A DNA stretch of 64,000 bases, from positions 1,860,001 through 1,924,000 of the forward strand of contig NZ_CP152342.1 in NCBI RefSeq assembly GCF_045291395.1. The letters run 5' to 3'. Position 1 is the stretch's first letter, and each line of letters opens with the position of its first letter. This DNA comes from MR-S7 sp000400995. Its GTDB lineage: Bacteria > Pseudomonadota > Gammaproteobacteria > Burkholderiales > Burkholderiaceae_C. Positions 10,079 to 18,066 of this stretch are shown here, in pieces. The notes under the pieces were generated by a model that was not told the DNA's origin, did not search any database, and worked only from the letters and a program-made list of their open reading frames with translations. Position numbers and translations under genes: made by a program.

Positions 10079-11352
10079 AGATCCTCGTCATCGGCGGCGG
10101 CGGCCGTGAACACGCGCTGGCCTGGAAGCTCGGCCAGTCCCCCAAGGCCAGCAAGGTCTACGTGGCGCCCGGCAACGGCGGCACGGCGCTCGACGCGAAG
10201 TTCGAGAACGTGCCCATCACCGGCGTGCGCGAGCTGCGCGAATGGGCGCAGGCGAACAAGATCGGCCTGACCGTCGTCGGCCCCGAGGCGCCGCTGGCCG
10301 CCGGCGTGGTCGACGAGTTCCGCGCCCACGGCCTGCGCATCTTCGGCCCCACGAAGGCCGCTGCGCAGCTCGAAAGCTCCAAGGCGTTCAGCAAGGCCTT
10401 CATGCGCCGCCACGGCATCCCCACGGCCGACTACGACACCTTCACCGACCCGGCCGCGGCCCATGCCTTCGTGGACCGCCTGGGCGCGCCCATCGTGGTC
10501 AAGGCCGACGGCCTGGCCGCCGGCAAGGGCGTGGTGGTGGCCATGACCGCCGAGGAAGCCCACGACGCGGTGGATTTCATGCTGGTGGACAACAAGTACG
10601 GCGTGGCCCACAACGACGGCGGGGCGCGCGTGGTGATCGAGCAGTTCCTCGAAGGCGAGGAGGCGAGCTTCATCGTGCTGTGCGACGGCAAGAACGTCGC
10701 CGCCCTGGCCACCAGCCAGGACCACAAGCGCCTGAAGGATGGCGACCAGGGCCCCAACACGGGCGGCATGGGCGCGTATTCGCCCGCGCCGGTGGTCACG
10801 GCCGACGTGCACGCGCGCGCCATGCGCGAGGTCATCCTGCCCACCATCCGCGGCATGGAAAAGGACGGCATCCCCTACACCGGCTTCCTCTACGCAGGCC
10901 TGATGATCGACGCCAAGGGCCACCCCAAGACGCTCGAATTCAACTGCCGCATGGGCGACCCGGAGACGCAGCCGATCCTGATGCGCCTCAAGAGCGACCT
11001 GGTGGACGTGCTGGGCGCGGCCGTGGACGGCAAGCTCGACCAGGTCGAGCTGCAGTGGGACCGCCGCACCGCGCTCGGCGTGGTGATGGCCGCGCACGGC
11101 TACCCCGAGGCGCCGCGCAAGGGCGACGCCATCAACGGCCTGCCGCCCGACGCCGACGACGCCATGGTCTTCCACGCCGGCACCGAGCTCGTCGAGGGCG
11201 TGGTGCGCACCAGCGGCGGCCGCGTGCTGTGCGTCACGGCGCTGGCCGACAGCGTCAAGCAGGCGCAGCAGCGCGCGTACGACGTGGCGCGCGGCATCCA
11301 CTTCGACGGCGCGCAGTACCGGCACGACATCGGCCACAGGGCCGTGAAATGA
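10075..11352 (+). CDS. purD: Phosphoribosylamine--glycine ligase (GAR synthetase)
   Basis: This ATP-grasp enzyme makes glycinamide ribonucleotide in step two of purine synthesis. Its 425 residues match the normal length. The N-terminal domain starts KILVIGGGGREHALAWKL; the A loop is PEAPLAAGVVDEF; the ATP-grasp core has KADGLAAGKGVVVA and NCRMGDPETQ. It overlaps yebC by four bases and is followed by hemF after 10 bases, which suggests one operon. Confidence 0.97.
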   Translation: MKILVIGGGGREHALAWKLGQSPKASKVYVAPGNGGTALDAKFENVPITGVRELREWAQANKIGLTVVGPEAPLAAGVVDEFRAHGLRIFGPTKAAAQLESSKAFSKAFMRRHGIPTADYDTFTDPAAAHAFVDRLGAPIVVKADGLAAGKGVVVAMTAEEAHDAVDFMLVDNKYGVAHNDGGARVVIEQFLEGEEASFIVLCDGKNVAALATSQDHKRLKDGDQGPNTGGMGAYSPAPVVTADVHARAMREVILPTIRGMEKDGIPYTGFLYAGLMIDAKGHPKTLEFNCRMGDPETQPILMRLKSDLVDVLGAAVDGKLDQVELQWDRRTALGVVMAAHGYPEAPRKGDAINGLPPDADDAMVFHAGTELVEGVVRTSGGRVLCVTALADSVKQAQQRAYDVARGIHFDGAQYRHDIGHRAVK

Positions 11353-11362
11353 AGGAGGTGGA

Positions 11363-12271
11363 ATGACGCCCGATCCCGTCGCCGTGCGCGCCTACCTCAC
11401 CGGCCTGCAGGCGCGCATCACCGGCGCGCTGGAAGAGGTCGAAGGCGAGAGCGGGGCGCGCTTCCGCTCCGACGCCTGGCGGCGCGAGGCCGGCTCGCCC
11501 CTGCAGGGCGACGGCATCACGCGCATCCTCGAAGGCGGGCGCGTGTTCGAGCGCGCCGGCTGCGGCTTCAGCCACGTGAGCGGCCCGCGCCTGCCGCCAT
11601 CGGCCACGCAGCACCGGCCCGAGCTGGCCGGCGCGCCGTTCGAGGCCATGGGCGTGTCGCTCGTCTTCCACCCGCTCAACCCCTACGTGCCCACCGTGCA
11701 CATGAACGTGCGCATGATCGCGGCGGGCGGTGCCTGCTGGTTCGGCGGCGGCATGGACCTGACGCCCTTCTACGGCTTCGAGGAAGACGCGGCGCACTTC
11801 CACCGCGCCTGCCGCGATGCGCTTGGCAACTTCGGCGAAGGGCTGTACCCGCGCTTCAAGACCTGGTGCGATGAATACTTCTTCCTCAAGCACCGCGGCG
11901 AGCAGCGCGGCGTGGGCGGCATCTTCTTCGACGACTTCTCCGAACTCGGCATCGAGCGCAGCCTGGCGATGACGCAGAGCGTGGGCGATGCCTTCCTCGG
12001 CGCCTACCTGCCCATCGTGCAGCGCCGCCAGGACATGCCCTGGGGCGAGCGCGAGCGCGATTTCCAGCTCTACCGGCGCGGGCGCTACGTGGAGTTCAAC
12101 CTCGTCTGGGACCGGGGAACGCACTTCGGGCTGCAGTCCGGCGGGCGCACGGAATCCATCCTGCTGTCCATGCCGCCGCTGGCCGCGTGGAGCTACCAGC
12201 GCGAGCCGGAACCCGGCTCGCCCGAGTTTGACCTTTCCGCGCGCTTCCTGCAGCGCCGTGATTGGGTCTGA
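11363..12271 (+). CDS. hemF: Coproporphyrinogen III oxidase, aerobic
   Basis: This enzyme performs the oxygen-dependent decarboxylation of coproporphyrinogen III to protoporphyrinogen IX in heme synthesis. The 302 residues include GFSHVSG, NPYVPTVHMNVRM, the WFGGGMDLTPFYG block and the C-terminal YVEFNLVWDRGTHFGL with GRTESILLSMPP, all hallmarks of HemF. A strong GAAGGAGGT ribosome-binding site precedes ATG 11363. It is followed by repeat R4 and then rsfS. Confidence 0.97.
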   Translation: MTPDPVAVRAYLTGLQARITGALEEVEGESGARFRSDAWRREAGSPLQGDGITRILEGGRVFERAGCGFSHVSGPRLPPSATQHRPELAGAPFEAMGVSLVFHPLNPYVPTVHMNVRMIAAGGACWFGGGMDLTPFYGFEEDAAHFHRACRDALGNFGEGLYPRFKTWCDEYFFLKHRGEQRGVGGIFFDDFSELGIERSLAMTQSVGDAFLGAYLPIVQRRQDMPWGERERDFQLYRRGRYVEFNLVWDRGTHFGLQSGGRTESILLSMPPLAAWSYQREPEPGSPEFDLSARFLQRRDWV

Positions 12272-12283
12272 TACTCTTGTTTC

Positions 12284-12325
12284 GATAGCTGCCAGCGCTT
12301 ATCCTGTAAGCGCTAGAGTCCTATT
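12284..12325 (+). repeat. Dispersed composite palindromic repeat, copy R4
   Basis: It reads GATAGCTGCCAGCGCTTA, then TCCTGTAAGCGCTAGAGTCC. The stem is CAGCGCTTA/TAAGCGCT. It begins 12 bases after the hemF stop and ends about 30 bases before the rsfS start, so it divides an otherwise continuous operon. Confidence 0.85.
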
Positions 12326-12355
12326 TCTTTCATATACCTACCGAAGACCCGCCCG

Positions 12356-13027
12356 ATGACCACTTCCAGCAAATCGGAAACCGCCGCCAAGAAAGACGTC
12401 ACCAAGCTCCAGCGCGCCATCGTCGATGGCCTGGAAGACGTCAAGGCGCAAGACATCCAGGTCTTCAACACCGAGCACCTCTCGCCATTGTTCGAGCGCG
12501 TGATCGTCGCCACCGGCACCTCCAACCGCCAGACCAAGGCGCTGGCCTCCAGCGTGCGCGACGCCGTGCGCGAGGCCGGATTCCCCAAGCCGCGCACCGA
12601 GGGCGAGGACAACGGCGAATGGATCATCGTGGACTGCGGCCAGGCCGTGGTGCACGTGATGCAGCCCGCCATCCGCCAGTACTACCGCCTGGAGGAGATC
12701 TGGGGCGACAAGCCCGTGCGCCTGAAGCTCGGCGCACCCAAGCCGGCCGCTAAGCCGGCCAAGGCTGCGCCTGAGTCCAAGGCCAAGCCGAAGGCCACCG
12801 CGAAGAAGGCCCCGGCGAAAACGGCTTCCAAGGCTCCCGCAGCGAAAAAGGCGCCGGCCAAGACCGCCGCCAAGGCCCCGGCGAAGCAAGCCGCCGCGAA
12901 GAAGGCGCCCGCCAGGAAGGCCCCGGTGAAGACCATCGTGGTCAACAAGCCCGTGGCGAAGAAGGCGGCCGCCAAGGCCCAGGCCCGCAAGGCCCCCGCC
13001 AAGAAGGCCCCGGCGCGCAGGGGCTAA
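12356..13027 (+). CDS. rsfS: Ribosome silencing factor RsfS with long Lys/Ala/Pro-rich tail
   Basis: Residues about 13-122 are a normal RsfS domain (VDGLEDVKAQDIQVFNTEHL, VATGTSNRQTKALASSV, GEWIIVDCGQAVVHVM). This factor binds ribosomal protein L14 (uL14) and blocks subunit joining in starvation. It is followed by about 100 residues made almost only of Lys, Ala and Pro in repeats such as KKAPAK, KTAAKAPA and RKAPAKKAPA. This resembles the histone H1-like tails of AlgP and bacterial H1 homologues. The family is usually near 105-130 residues long, so the tail nearly doubles the protein to 223. It stays in frame and is not a frameshift. Confidence 0.93.
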   Translation: MTTSSKSETAAKKDVTKLQRAIVDGLEDVKAQDIQVFNTEHLSPLFERVIVATGTSNRQTKALASSVRDAVREAGFPKPRTEGEDNGEWIIVDCGQAVVHVMQPAIRQYYRLEEIWGDKPVRLKLGAPKPAAKPAKAAPESKAKPKATAKKAPAKTASKAPAAKKAPAKTAAKAPAKQAAAKKAPARKAPVKTIVVNKPVAKKAAAKAQARKAPAKKAPARRG

Positions 13028-13186
13028 GAAGGTGTGAACGAACCCGCCATGCCCGCTCGTCCCGCAAAAACGCACGCCCTCGGCGTTGCAAATGCTCGCC
13101 ATAGCACGGGCTATGGCTGCGCTTTGCGCCTTGATGGCGCACGTTTGTGCGGCCCGCTCGGGCACGCCGGATTCATTCACACCTTC
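13028..13186. repeat. 159-bp nested inverted repeat (MITE-like) between rsfS and rlmH
   Basis: The ends are imperfect inverted repeats of about 28 bases (GAAGGTGTGAACGAACCCG at 13028 onward, against GAAGGTGTGAATGAATCCGG read from 13186 on the other strand; about five mismatches over 28). The centre holds a second palindrome, GCCATAGC-ACGG-GCTATGG, with outer arms GCAAA...TTTGC. It begins right after the rsfS stop and ends two bases before the rlmH ATG. No transposase is encoded. It could be a non-autonomous element or a large RNA hairpin. Confidence 0.7.
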
Positions 13187-13188
13187 TG

Positions 13189-13668
13189 ATGAAGCTGCTC
13201 ATCGTCGCCGTGGGCCAGCGCGTGCCCGACTGGGCGCAAACGGCCTACGACGACTATGCCAAGCGCTTCCCGCCCGAACTGAAGGTCGAACTCAAGGCCG
13301 TCAAGACCGAGCCGCGCGGCTCCAAGACGCTCGAAACCCTGTACGCGGCGGAGCGTGAGCGCATCGAGGCTGCGATTGCGTCAGGCGCAGCGCGCGGCAC
13401 CCGCATCGTCGCGCTGGACGAGCGCGGCACCTCCCTCACCACCAAGGCCCTGGCCCAGCGCCTCAAGGACTGGCAGCTCGGCGGCGACGACGTGGCGCTG
13501 GTCATCGGCGGGCCCGACGGGCTCGACCCGGGCTTCCGCCAGGCGGCGCATGAACGTATCCGCCTTTCCGACCTGACGCTGCCGCACGCCATGGTGCGCG
13601 TGCTGCTCATCGAGCAGCTCTACCGCGCGTGGTCGGTGAATGCAGGGCACCCCTATCACCGCGAGTGA
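13189..13668 (+). CDS. rlmH: 23S rRNA pseudouridine(1915) N3-methyltransferase
   Basis: RlmH is a SPOUT-class methyltransferase acting on helix 69 of 23S rRNA in 70S ribosomes. Its 159 residues match the family. The N-terminus is KLLIVAVGQRVPDWAQ; the SAM-binding knot region shows VIGGPDGLDP and LSDLTLPHAMVRVLLIEQLY, and the C-terminus ends in GHPYHRE. ATG 13189 was chosen because it matches the family start; the longer reading frame runs into the upstream inverted repeat. It normally follows rsfS, as here. Confidence 0.97.
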   Translation: MKLLIVAVGQRVPDWAQTAYDDYAKRFPPELKVELKAVKTEPRGSKTLETLYAAERERIEAAIASGAARGTRIVALDERGTSLTTKALAQRLKDWQLGGDDVALVIGGPDGLDPGFRQAAHERIRLSDLTLPHAMVRVLLIEQLYRAWSVNAGHPYHRE

Positions 13669-13680
13669 TACTACGCTTTT

Positions 13681-13725
13681 GATAGCTGCTCGCGCTTGCT
13701 GGATAAGCGCTGGAGGCCGATTTGA
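13681..13725 (+). repeat. Dispersed composite palindromic repeat, copy R5 (overlaps maf start)
   Basis: It reads GATAGCTGCTCGCGCTTGCT, then GGATAAGCGCTGGAGGCCGA and TTTGACC. The tail contains GGAGG at 13711-13715, followed seven bases later by the TTG start codon of maf at 13722. The head CTACGCTTTTGATAG palindrome begins four bases after the rlmH stop. Confidence 0.85.
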
Positions 13726-14327
13726 CCCACAACTTCATCTACCTCGCCTCGCAAAGCCCGCGCCGCCGGCAGTTGCTTGAGCAGATCGGCGTGCGCCACG
13801 AACTGCTGCTGCCCGGCCCCGACGAGGACGCCGAGGGCCTGGAGGCCGTGCTGCCCGGCGAGGCGCCGGCCGACTACGTGCAGCGCGTCACCGGGCTGAA
13901 GCTCGACGCCGCCGTCGCCCGCCACGCGCGGCGCGGCCTGGCGCCCGCGCCCATCCTGTGCTCCGACACCACGGTGGCGCTGGGCCGCACGATCCTTGGC
14001 AAGCCCGAGGGCGCGCAGGATGCGGCGCGCATGCTGGCCGAGCTGTCCGGGCGCGAGCACGAGGTGCTGACCGCCGTGGCGCTGCAGGACGGGCCGCGCC
14101 GCAGCGCGGCGCTGTCGGTCTCGCGCGTGCGCTTCGCAGCGATGACGCCCGCGCAGATCGACGCCTACGTCGCCAGCGGCGAGCCCATGGGCAAGGCCGG
14201 CGCCTACGGCATCCAGGGCCGCGCGGCGGCCCACGTGGAGCACATGGCGGGCAGCTATTCCGGCATCATGGGCCTGCCCCTGTACGAAACGGCGGGGCTG
14301 CTGCGCGCGGCAGGCTGGGCGCTATAG
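13722..14327 (+). CDS. maf: Maf-family nucleoside triphosphate pyrophosphatase
   Basis: This 201-residue house-cleaning enzyme hydrolyses non-canonical or methylated nucleoside triphosphates. The N-terminal FIYLASQSPRRRQLL contains the substrate-binding SxSPRR motif. The catalytic Asp lies in LCSDTTVALG near residue 85, and GKAGAYGIQGRAA is conserved. The only usable start is TTG 13722, seven bases after a GGAGG that belongs to repeat R5, so the repeat tail appears to provide the translation-initiation region. No ATG lies upstream of the conserved N-terminus in frame. Confidence 0.93.
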   Translation: MTHNFIYLASQSPRRRQLLEQIGVRHELLLPGPDEDAEGLEAVLPGEAPADYVQRVTGLKLDAAVARHARRGLAPAPILCSDTTVALGRTILGKPEGAQDAARMLAELSGREHEVLTAVALQDGPRRSAALSVSRVRFAAMTPAQIDAYVASGEPMGKAGAYGIQGRAAAHVEHMAGSYSGIMGLPLYETAGLLRAAGWAL

Positions 14328-14396
14328 GCGGGTTGCGCGCGGCGTTGTTCCGGGCGCCGGGTGCGGGAGGCGCGGCCCCATGGCACAGTGGCCTCC

Positions 14397-15314
14397 ATGG
14401 CCAGACCCATCCCACCCCTCAATCCCTTGCGCTCCTTCGAGGCAGCGGCGCGCCACAACAGTTTCGCGCGCGCCGCGCAGGAGCTGTCGGTCACGCCCGC
14501 AGCCATCAGCCGGCAGGTCAAGCTGCTCGAGGACTATTTCGGGGTGGAGTTCTTCCGGCGCGAGCCCAGCGGCATCAGCCTCACGCCAGAGGCCATGGAC
14601 TACGCGAAGGGCCTGGGCAAGGCGTTCCGGCAAATCGCTTCGCTGACCGATGAATTCCGCACGCGGCACACCTCCAGCATCCTGACCATCCGCGGCTACA
14701 CCACGTTCCTGGTGAAGTGGCTCGTGCCCCGGCTGCCGGACTTCCAGGCGGCGCACCCCCACATCAAGGTGCGGCTCTCCGGCGGTTCCTCCGCGCCTGC
14801 CGCGGGTAGCGGCGGGCAGGCCGACATCGTGATCCGCTACGGCGGCCCGCACTGGCCTGGCCACCGGGCGCTGCTGCTGTTCCGCGACGAACTGGTGCCG
14901 GTCTGCAGCCCGGACCTGCGCGCGCGCCAGTCCGCGGGCACCGCGGCCGCCGACCCCGCGGCCATCGCCGGATGGCCCCTGCTGTCGCTGGAGGCGCGCC
15001 GGCAGGACTGGCACGACTGGTTCGCGCAGGCCGGCGTTCCCATGCCGCAGCAGCGCCTGCAGTCGTTCGAGGACATGGCCGTGGTGCTGGAGTTCGCGCG
15101 CCGGGGACTGGGCGTCGCGCTGGTGCAGCGCCGCTACGTCGAGGAAGAACTGGCCTCGGGCAGCCTTGTCGCCGTGTCGGACGTGGTGCTCGGCCGGGAG
15201 CTCGGCTACTACGCCCTGGCACGCGACGAGGGCGCGGAAAAGTCGAAGGTGGATGCCTTCTTCGCATGGCTGGAGATGGTCGTTCCAGACCCGGAGCAGG
15301 CTTACCAAAAGTAA
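14397..15314 (+). CDS. LysR-family transcriptional regulator (GcvA-like), probable regulator of the downstream catabolic operon
   Basis: This 305-residue protein has an N-terminal winged helix-turn-helix (LRSFEAAARHNSFARAAQEL, TPAAISRQVKLLEDYFGVE, residues about 8-60) and a periplasmic-binding-like effector domain (TIRGYTTFLVKWLVPRLPDF). The GcvA-like pattern is clear. ATG 14397 was chosen by family alignment. It lies 115 bases upstream of the catabolic operon on the same strand rather than divergent. The effector is unknown. Confidence 0.9.
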   Translation: MARPIPPLNPLRSFEAAARHNSFARAAQELSVTPAAISRQVKLLEDYFGVEFFRREPSGISLTPEAMDYAKGLGKAFRQIASLTDEFRTRHTSSILTIRGYTTFLVKWLVPRLPDFQAAHPHIKVRLSGGSSAPAAGSGGQADIVIRYGGPHWPGHRALLLFRDELVPVCSPDLRARQSAGTAAADPAAIAGWPLLSLEARRQDWHDWFAQAGVPMPQQRLQSFEDMAVVLEFARRGLGVALVQRRYVEEELASGSLVAVSDVVLGRELGYYALARDEGAEKSKVDAFFAWLEMVVPDPEQAYQK

Positions 15315-15429
15315 GCCTGGACGGTACATATTCTCGTTTGAAAGTCCACGCCGCGCGGCGCAGACTGCGGTTCCAACGGCATCGCCATCCCTGCGGCGGA
15401 TGCGCTCCACAAGAAGCAAAGGAACCTCC

Positions 15430-16593
15430 GTGGACTTTCACCTGAACGAACAACGCAAGCTCATGATCGCCTCGGTGCGAGACTTGGCCCAGGGCAAATT
15501 CAAGACCCGGGGCCTGCAGTACCTGGACGGCAGCTTTCCCTGGGACAACATCCGCGAACTGGCGCACATCGGTGTGCTGGGCATGGCGGTTCCGGAGGAG
15601 TACGGGGGGCTGGGCCTGCCGGTGTTCGACACGGCCCTGATCCTGGAGGAGATCGCCAAGACCTGCTACGTCACCGCGATGGCGGTGCTGGGCGAGGCGG
15701 GCGTGCAGACCCGCGTGATCTCCACCTATGCGCCCAAGGAGATGCGCGAGCGCATCCTGCCCAAGGTGTGCACCGGCGAATGCATCCTGGCCGTGTGCAT
15801 GACGGAGCCGCATGCGGGCACCGATGTCGCCAACTACCGGACCAACACGGTGGTGAAGGGCGACCGCCTGGTGCTCAACGGCACCAAGACGCTGATCAGC
15901 CGCGCACCCGAGGCCGGCGTGTTCGTGGTTTTCACGCGCATCAACGGCCAGCCGGGGCGCGAGGGCATCGGCTGCGTGCTGGTCGAGGCAGGAACGCCGG
16001 GGCTGGCCGTCACCGGCACCTACCACACGCTGGGCGGCGAGAACCTCCACGAGGTGCAGTTCAACGATTGCGAGCTGCCGTTGGAGAACCTCGTCATCCG
16101 CGAGGACGGCTTCAAGAAGCTGCTGACCGCGTTCAACACGCAGCGCTGCCTGAACCCGAGCATCTCCCTGGGACTGGCCGAGGGGGCGTTCGATGAATCC
16201 ATCAAGTACGTGAAGGAGCGCTCCATCTTCGGCGGCCCCATCTCCGATTCGCAGGGCATCCGCTGGAAGCTCGCGGACATGTACCGCGACATCGAAGGTG
16301 CGCGCGGCCTGCTGTACAAGGCCTGCGCCTCGGCCAACCCCTTCCCCGACCCGTTCCAGAGCGCTGTGGCCAAGATCACATGCAACGAGGTGGCGATCCG
16401 CGTCACCAGCGAAGCCATCCAGGTGCACGGCGGGTACGGCTTCACGGACGAATACCTGGTCTCGCGCCTGTTCCGGGGTGCGCGCTACGGCACCCTGGGC
16501 GGCGGGGCCACCGAAACGCTCAAGGACCTGATCGGGCGCCGCCTGGTCAAGGACGGCGACTCGCCCGACGGCATCCTGGCGCTGGCGGCCTGA
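15430..16593 (+). CDS. Acyl-CoA dehydrogenase
   Basis: This 387-residue FAD-dependent enzyme would introduce a 2,3 double bond into an acyl-CoA. The FAD/substrate motifs CMTEPHAGTDVANYR (near residue 125) and the C-terminal AIQVHGGYGFTDEYLVSRLFR are typical, as is TLGGGATETLKDLIGRRL. The start is GTG 15430 with AAAGGA nine bases upstream. It is the first gene of a nine-gene run on the plus strand ending at 25268. No electron-transfer flavoprotein gene is nearby, so it must use a general ETF. Confidence 0.92.
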   Translation: MDFHLNEQRKLMIASVRDLAQGKFKTRGLQYLDGSFPWDNIRELAHIGVLGMAVPEEYGGLGLPVFDTALILEEIAKTCYVTAMAVLGEAGVQTRVISTYAPKEMRERILPKVCTGECILAVCMTEPHAGTDVANYRTNTVVKGDRLVLNGTKTLISRAPEAGVFVVFTRINGQPGREGIGCVLVEAGTPGLAVTGTYHTLGGENLHEVQFNDCELPLENLVIREDGFKKLLTAFNTQRCLNPSISLGLAEGAFDESIKYVKERSIFGGPISDSQGIRWKLADMYRDIEGARGLLYKACASANPFPDPFQSAVAKITCNEVAIRVTSEAIQVHGGYGFTDEYLVSRLFRGARYGTLGGGATETLKDLIGRRLVKDGDSPDGILALAA

Positions 16594-16616
16594 GCCGCGC
16601 CATGTTCGAGGACTCC

Positions 16617-18050
16617 ATGCACACAGACACCCTGCCGCAGCATGTCCCGCTGCTGATCGACGGCCAGTGGATCGAGACGCCCGAACGGGTGCCCGCCTGC
16701 AACCCCTTCACCGGGCGCAGCGATTTCTCGGTCTGCGAATGCAGCGACGAACTGCTGGACCGTGCGCTCGCCGCCGCGGCTGCGGCCAAGGCCGCCATCG
16801 CCGCCATGCCCGCGCGCGACAGGGCCGCGCTGCTGCGCCAGGCGGCGCAAGGCATCCGGCGGCACAGCGCGTCGATCGCGCGGACCATGGCGATCGAAAC
16901 CGGCAAGCCCGTGGCCGACGGACTGACCGAAGTCCTGCGCAGCGCCGAGACCTTCGAGCTGTCCGCACAGGAGGCGGTGCGCATCGAGGGTGCGCAGATT
17001 CCCATGGATTCCAGCGCCATCGGGGCGGGTAAGCTGGGCGTGAGCCTGCGCTTTCCCGTGGGCGTGGTGGCAGCCATCACGCCCTTCAACGCGCCGGTCA
17101 ACCTGACCGCCCACAAGCTGGGACCGGCATGGGCCGCGGGCAACGCGGTCGTGCTCAAGCCCTCACCGCAGTCCGCGCTGACCATTTGCCGGCTGGCCGA
17201 GGTGCTGCTGGAGGCCGGCATTCCCGCCGGCTGGCTGCAGGTGGTGCAGGGCGACCGGGCCGCGGCCCGGCTGGTGGCTGCGCCGCAGGTGGACTTCGTC
17301 TCGTTCACGGGATCGAGCCGCATCGGGGAACGGGTGAAGGCCACGAGCGGCCTCAAGCGCGTGGCGCTGGAGCTGGGCGGCAACGGCTTCACGGTGGTCG
17401 CCGCCGATGCGCCGCTGGAGGAGGCCGCGCAGGCCTGCGCGCGCAACAGCATGCGGCTGGCGGGCCAGAGCTGCATCTCCGTGCAGAACGTGCTGGTCCA
17501 CCGTTCGCTCTACGAGGCGTTCACGGCCCGCGTCGCCCAGATGGTGCAGGCGCTGCGCGTGGGCGATCCGCTGGACGAGGGCACCGAGGTGGGCCCGGTG
17601 ATCTCGGCGCATTCCGCGCGGCGGATACAGGGGCTGGTCGACGATGCCGTGGCCGCCGGCGCCAGGCTGGTGTGCGGAGGCAGCCACGAGGGCGCCCTGG
17701 TGCAGCCCACCGTGCTGGCCGACGTGCCCTGGCACTGCGAAGCCATGCAGGGCGAGGTGTTCGGCCCGGTCGTGCTGCTGGCGCCCTTCGACGACGTGGG
17801 GCAGGTGTTCGACCTCGTCAACGCCGGGCCGTTCGGACTGCAGGCGGGCATCTACACCCAGTCGCTGCCGCTGGCCATGCAGGCGGTGCGCACGCTGCGC
17901 ATGGGCGCGGTGATCGTCAACGGAACTTCCACCTGGCGGTCGGACCAGGCGCCCTACGGCGGCGTCAAGGCCAGCGGGATCGGCAGGGAAGGGCCGCGCT
18001 TCGCCATCCAGGACATGACCGAAGAACGGTTCGTCGTCTTCAACGTTTGA
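16617..18050 (+). CDS. NAD(P)-dependent aldehyde dehydrogenase
   Basis: This is a class I/II ALDH of about 478 residues. It oxidises an aldehyde to its acid. The Rossmann region shows ITPFNAPVNLTAHKLGPAWA and FTGSSRIGERV; the catalytic Glu252 lies in ELGGNG and the nucleophile Cys286 in GQSCISVQ. The C-terminal QGEVFGPVV and APYGGVKASGIGREGPRFA are conserved. I chose ATG 16617, with GAGGA just upstream; ATG 16602 is an alternative five codons earlier. It starts 23 bases after the dehydrogenase stop. Confidence 0.93.
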   Translation: MHTDTLPQHVPLLIDGQWIETPERVPACNPFTGRSDFSVCECSDELLDRALAAAAAAKAAIAAMPARDRAALLRQAAQGIRRHSASIARTMAIETGKPVADGLTEVLRSAETFELSAQEAVRIEGAQIPMDSSAIGAGKLGVSLRFPVGVVAAITPFNAPVNLTAHKLGPAWAAGNAVVLKPSPQSALTICRLAEVLLEAGIPAGWLQVVQGDRAAARLVAAPQVDFVSFTGSSRIGERVKATSGLKRVALELGGNGFTVVAADAPLEEAAQACARNSMRLAGQSCISVQNVLVHRSLYEAFTARVAQMVQALRVGDPLDEGTEVGPVISAHSARRIQGLVDDAVAAGARLVCGGSHEGALVQPTVLADVPWHCEAMQGEVFGPVVLLAPFDDVGQVFDLVNAGPFGLQAGIYTQSLPLAMQAVRTLRMGAVIVNGTSTWRSDQAPYGGVKASGIGREGPRFAIQDMTEERFVVFNV

Positions 18051-18066
18051 GAGGCAAGGGAACGAC

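Noticed and set aside
12722..13027. Frameshift or fused second gene at the rsfS 3-prime end
   Set aside because: The frame stays open and the Lys/Ala/Pro bias fits codon use of this genome. No start or ribosome-binding site for a separate gene is seen.
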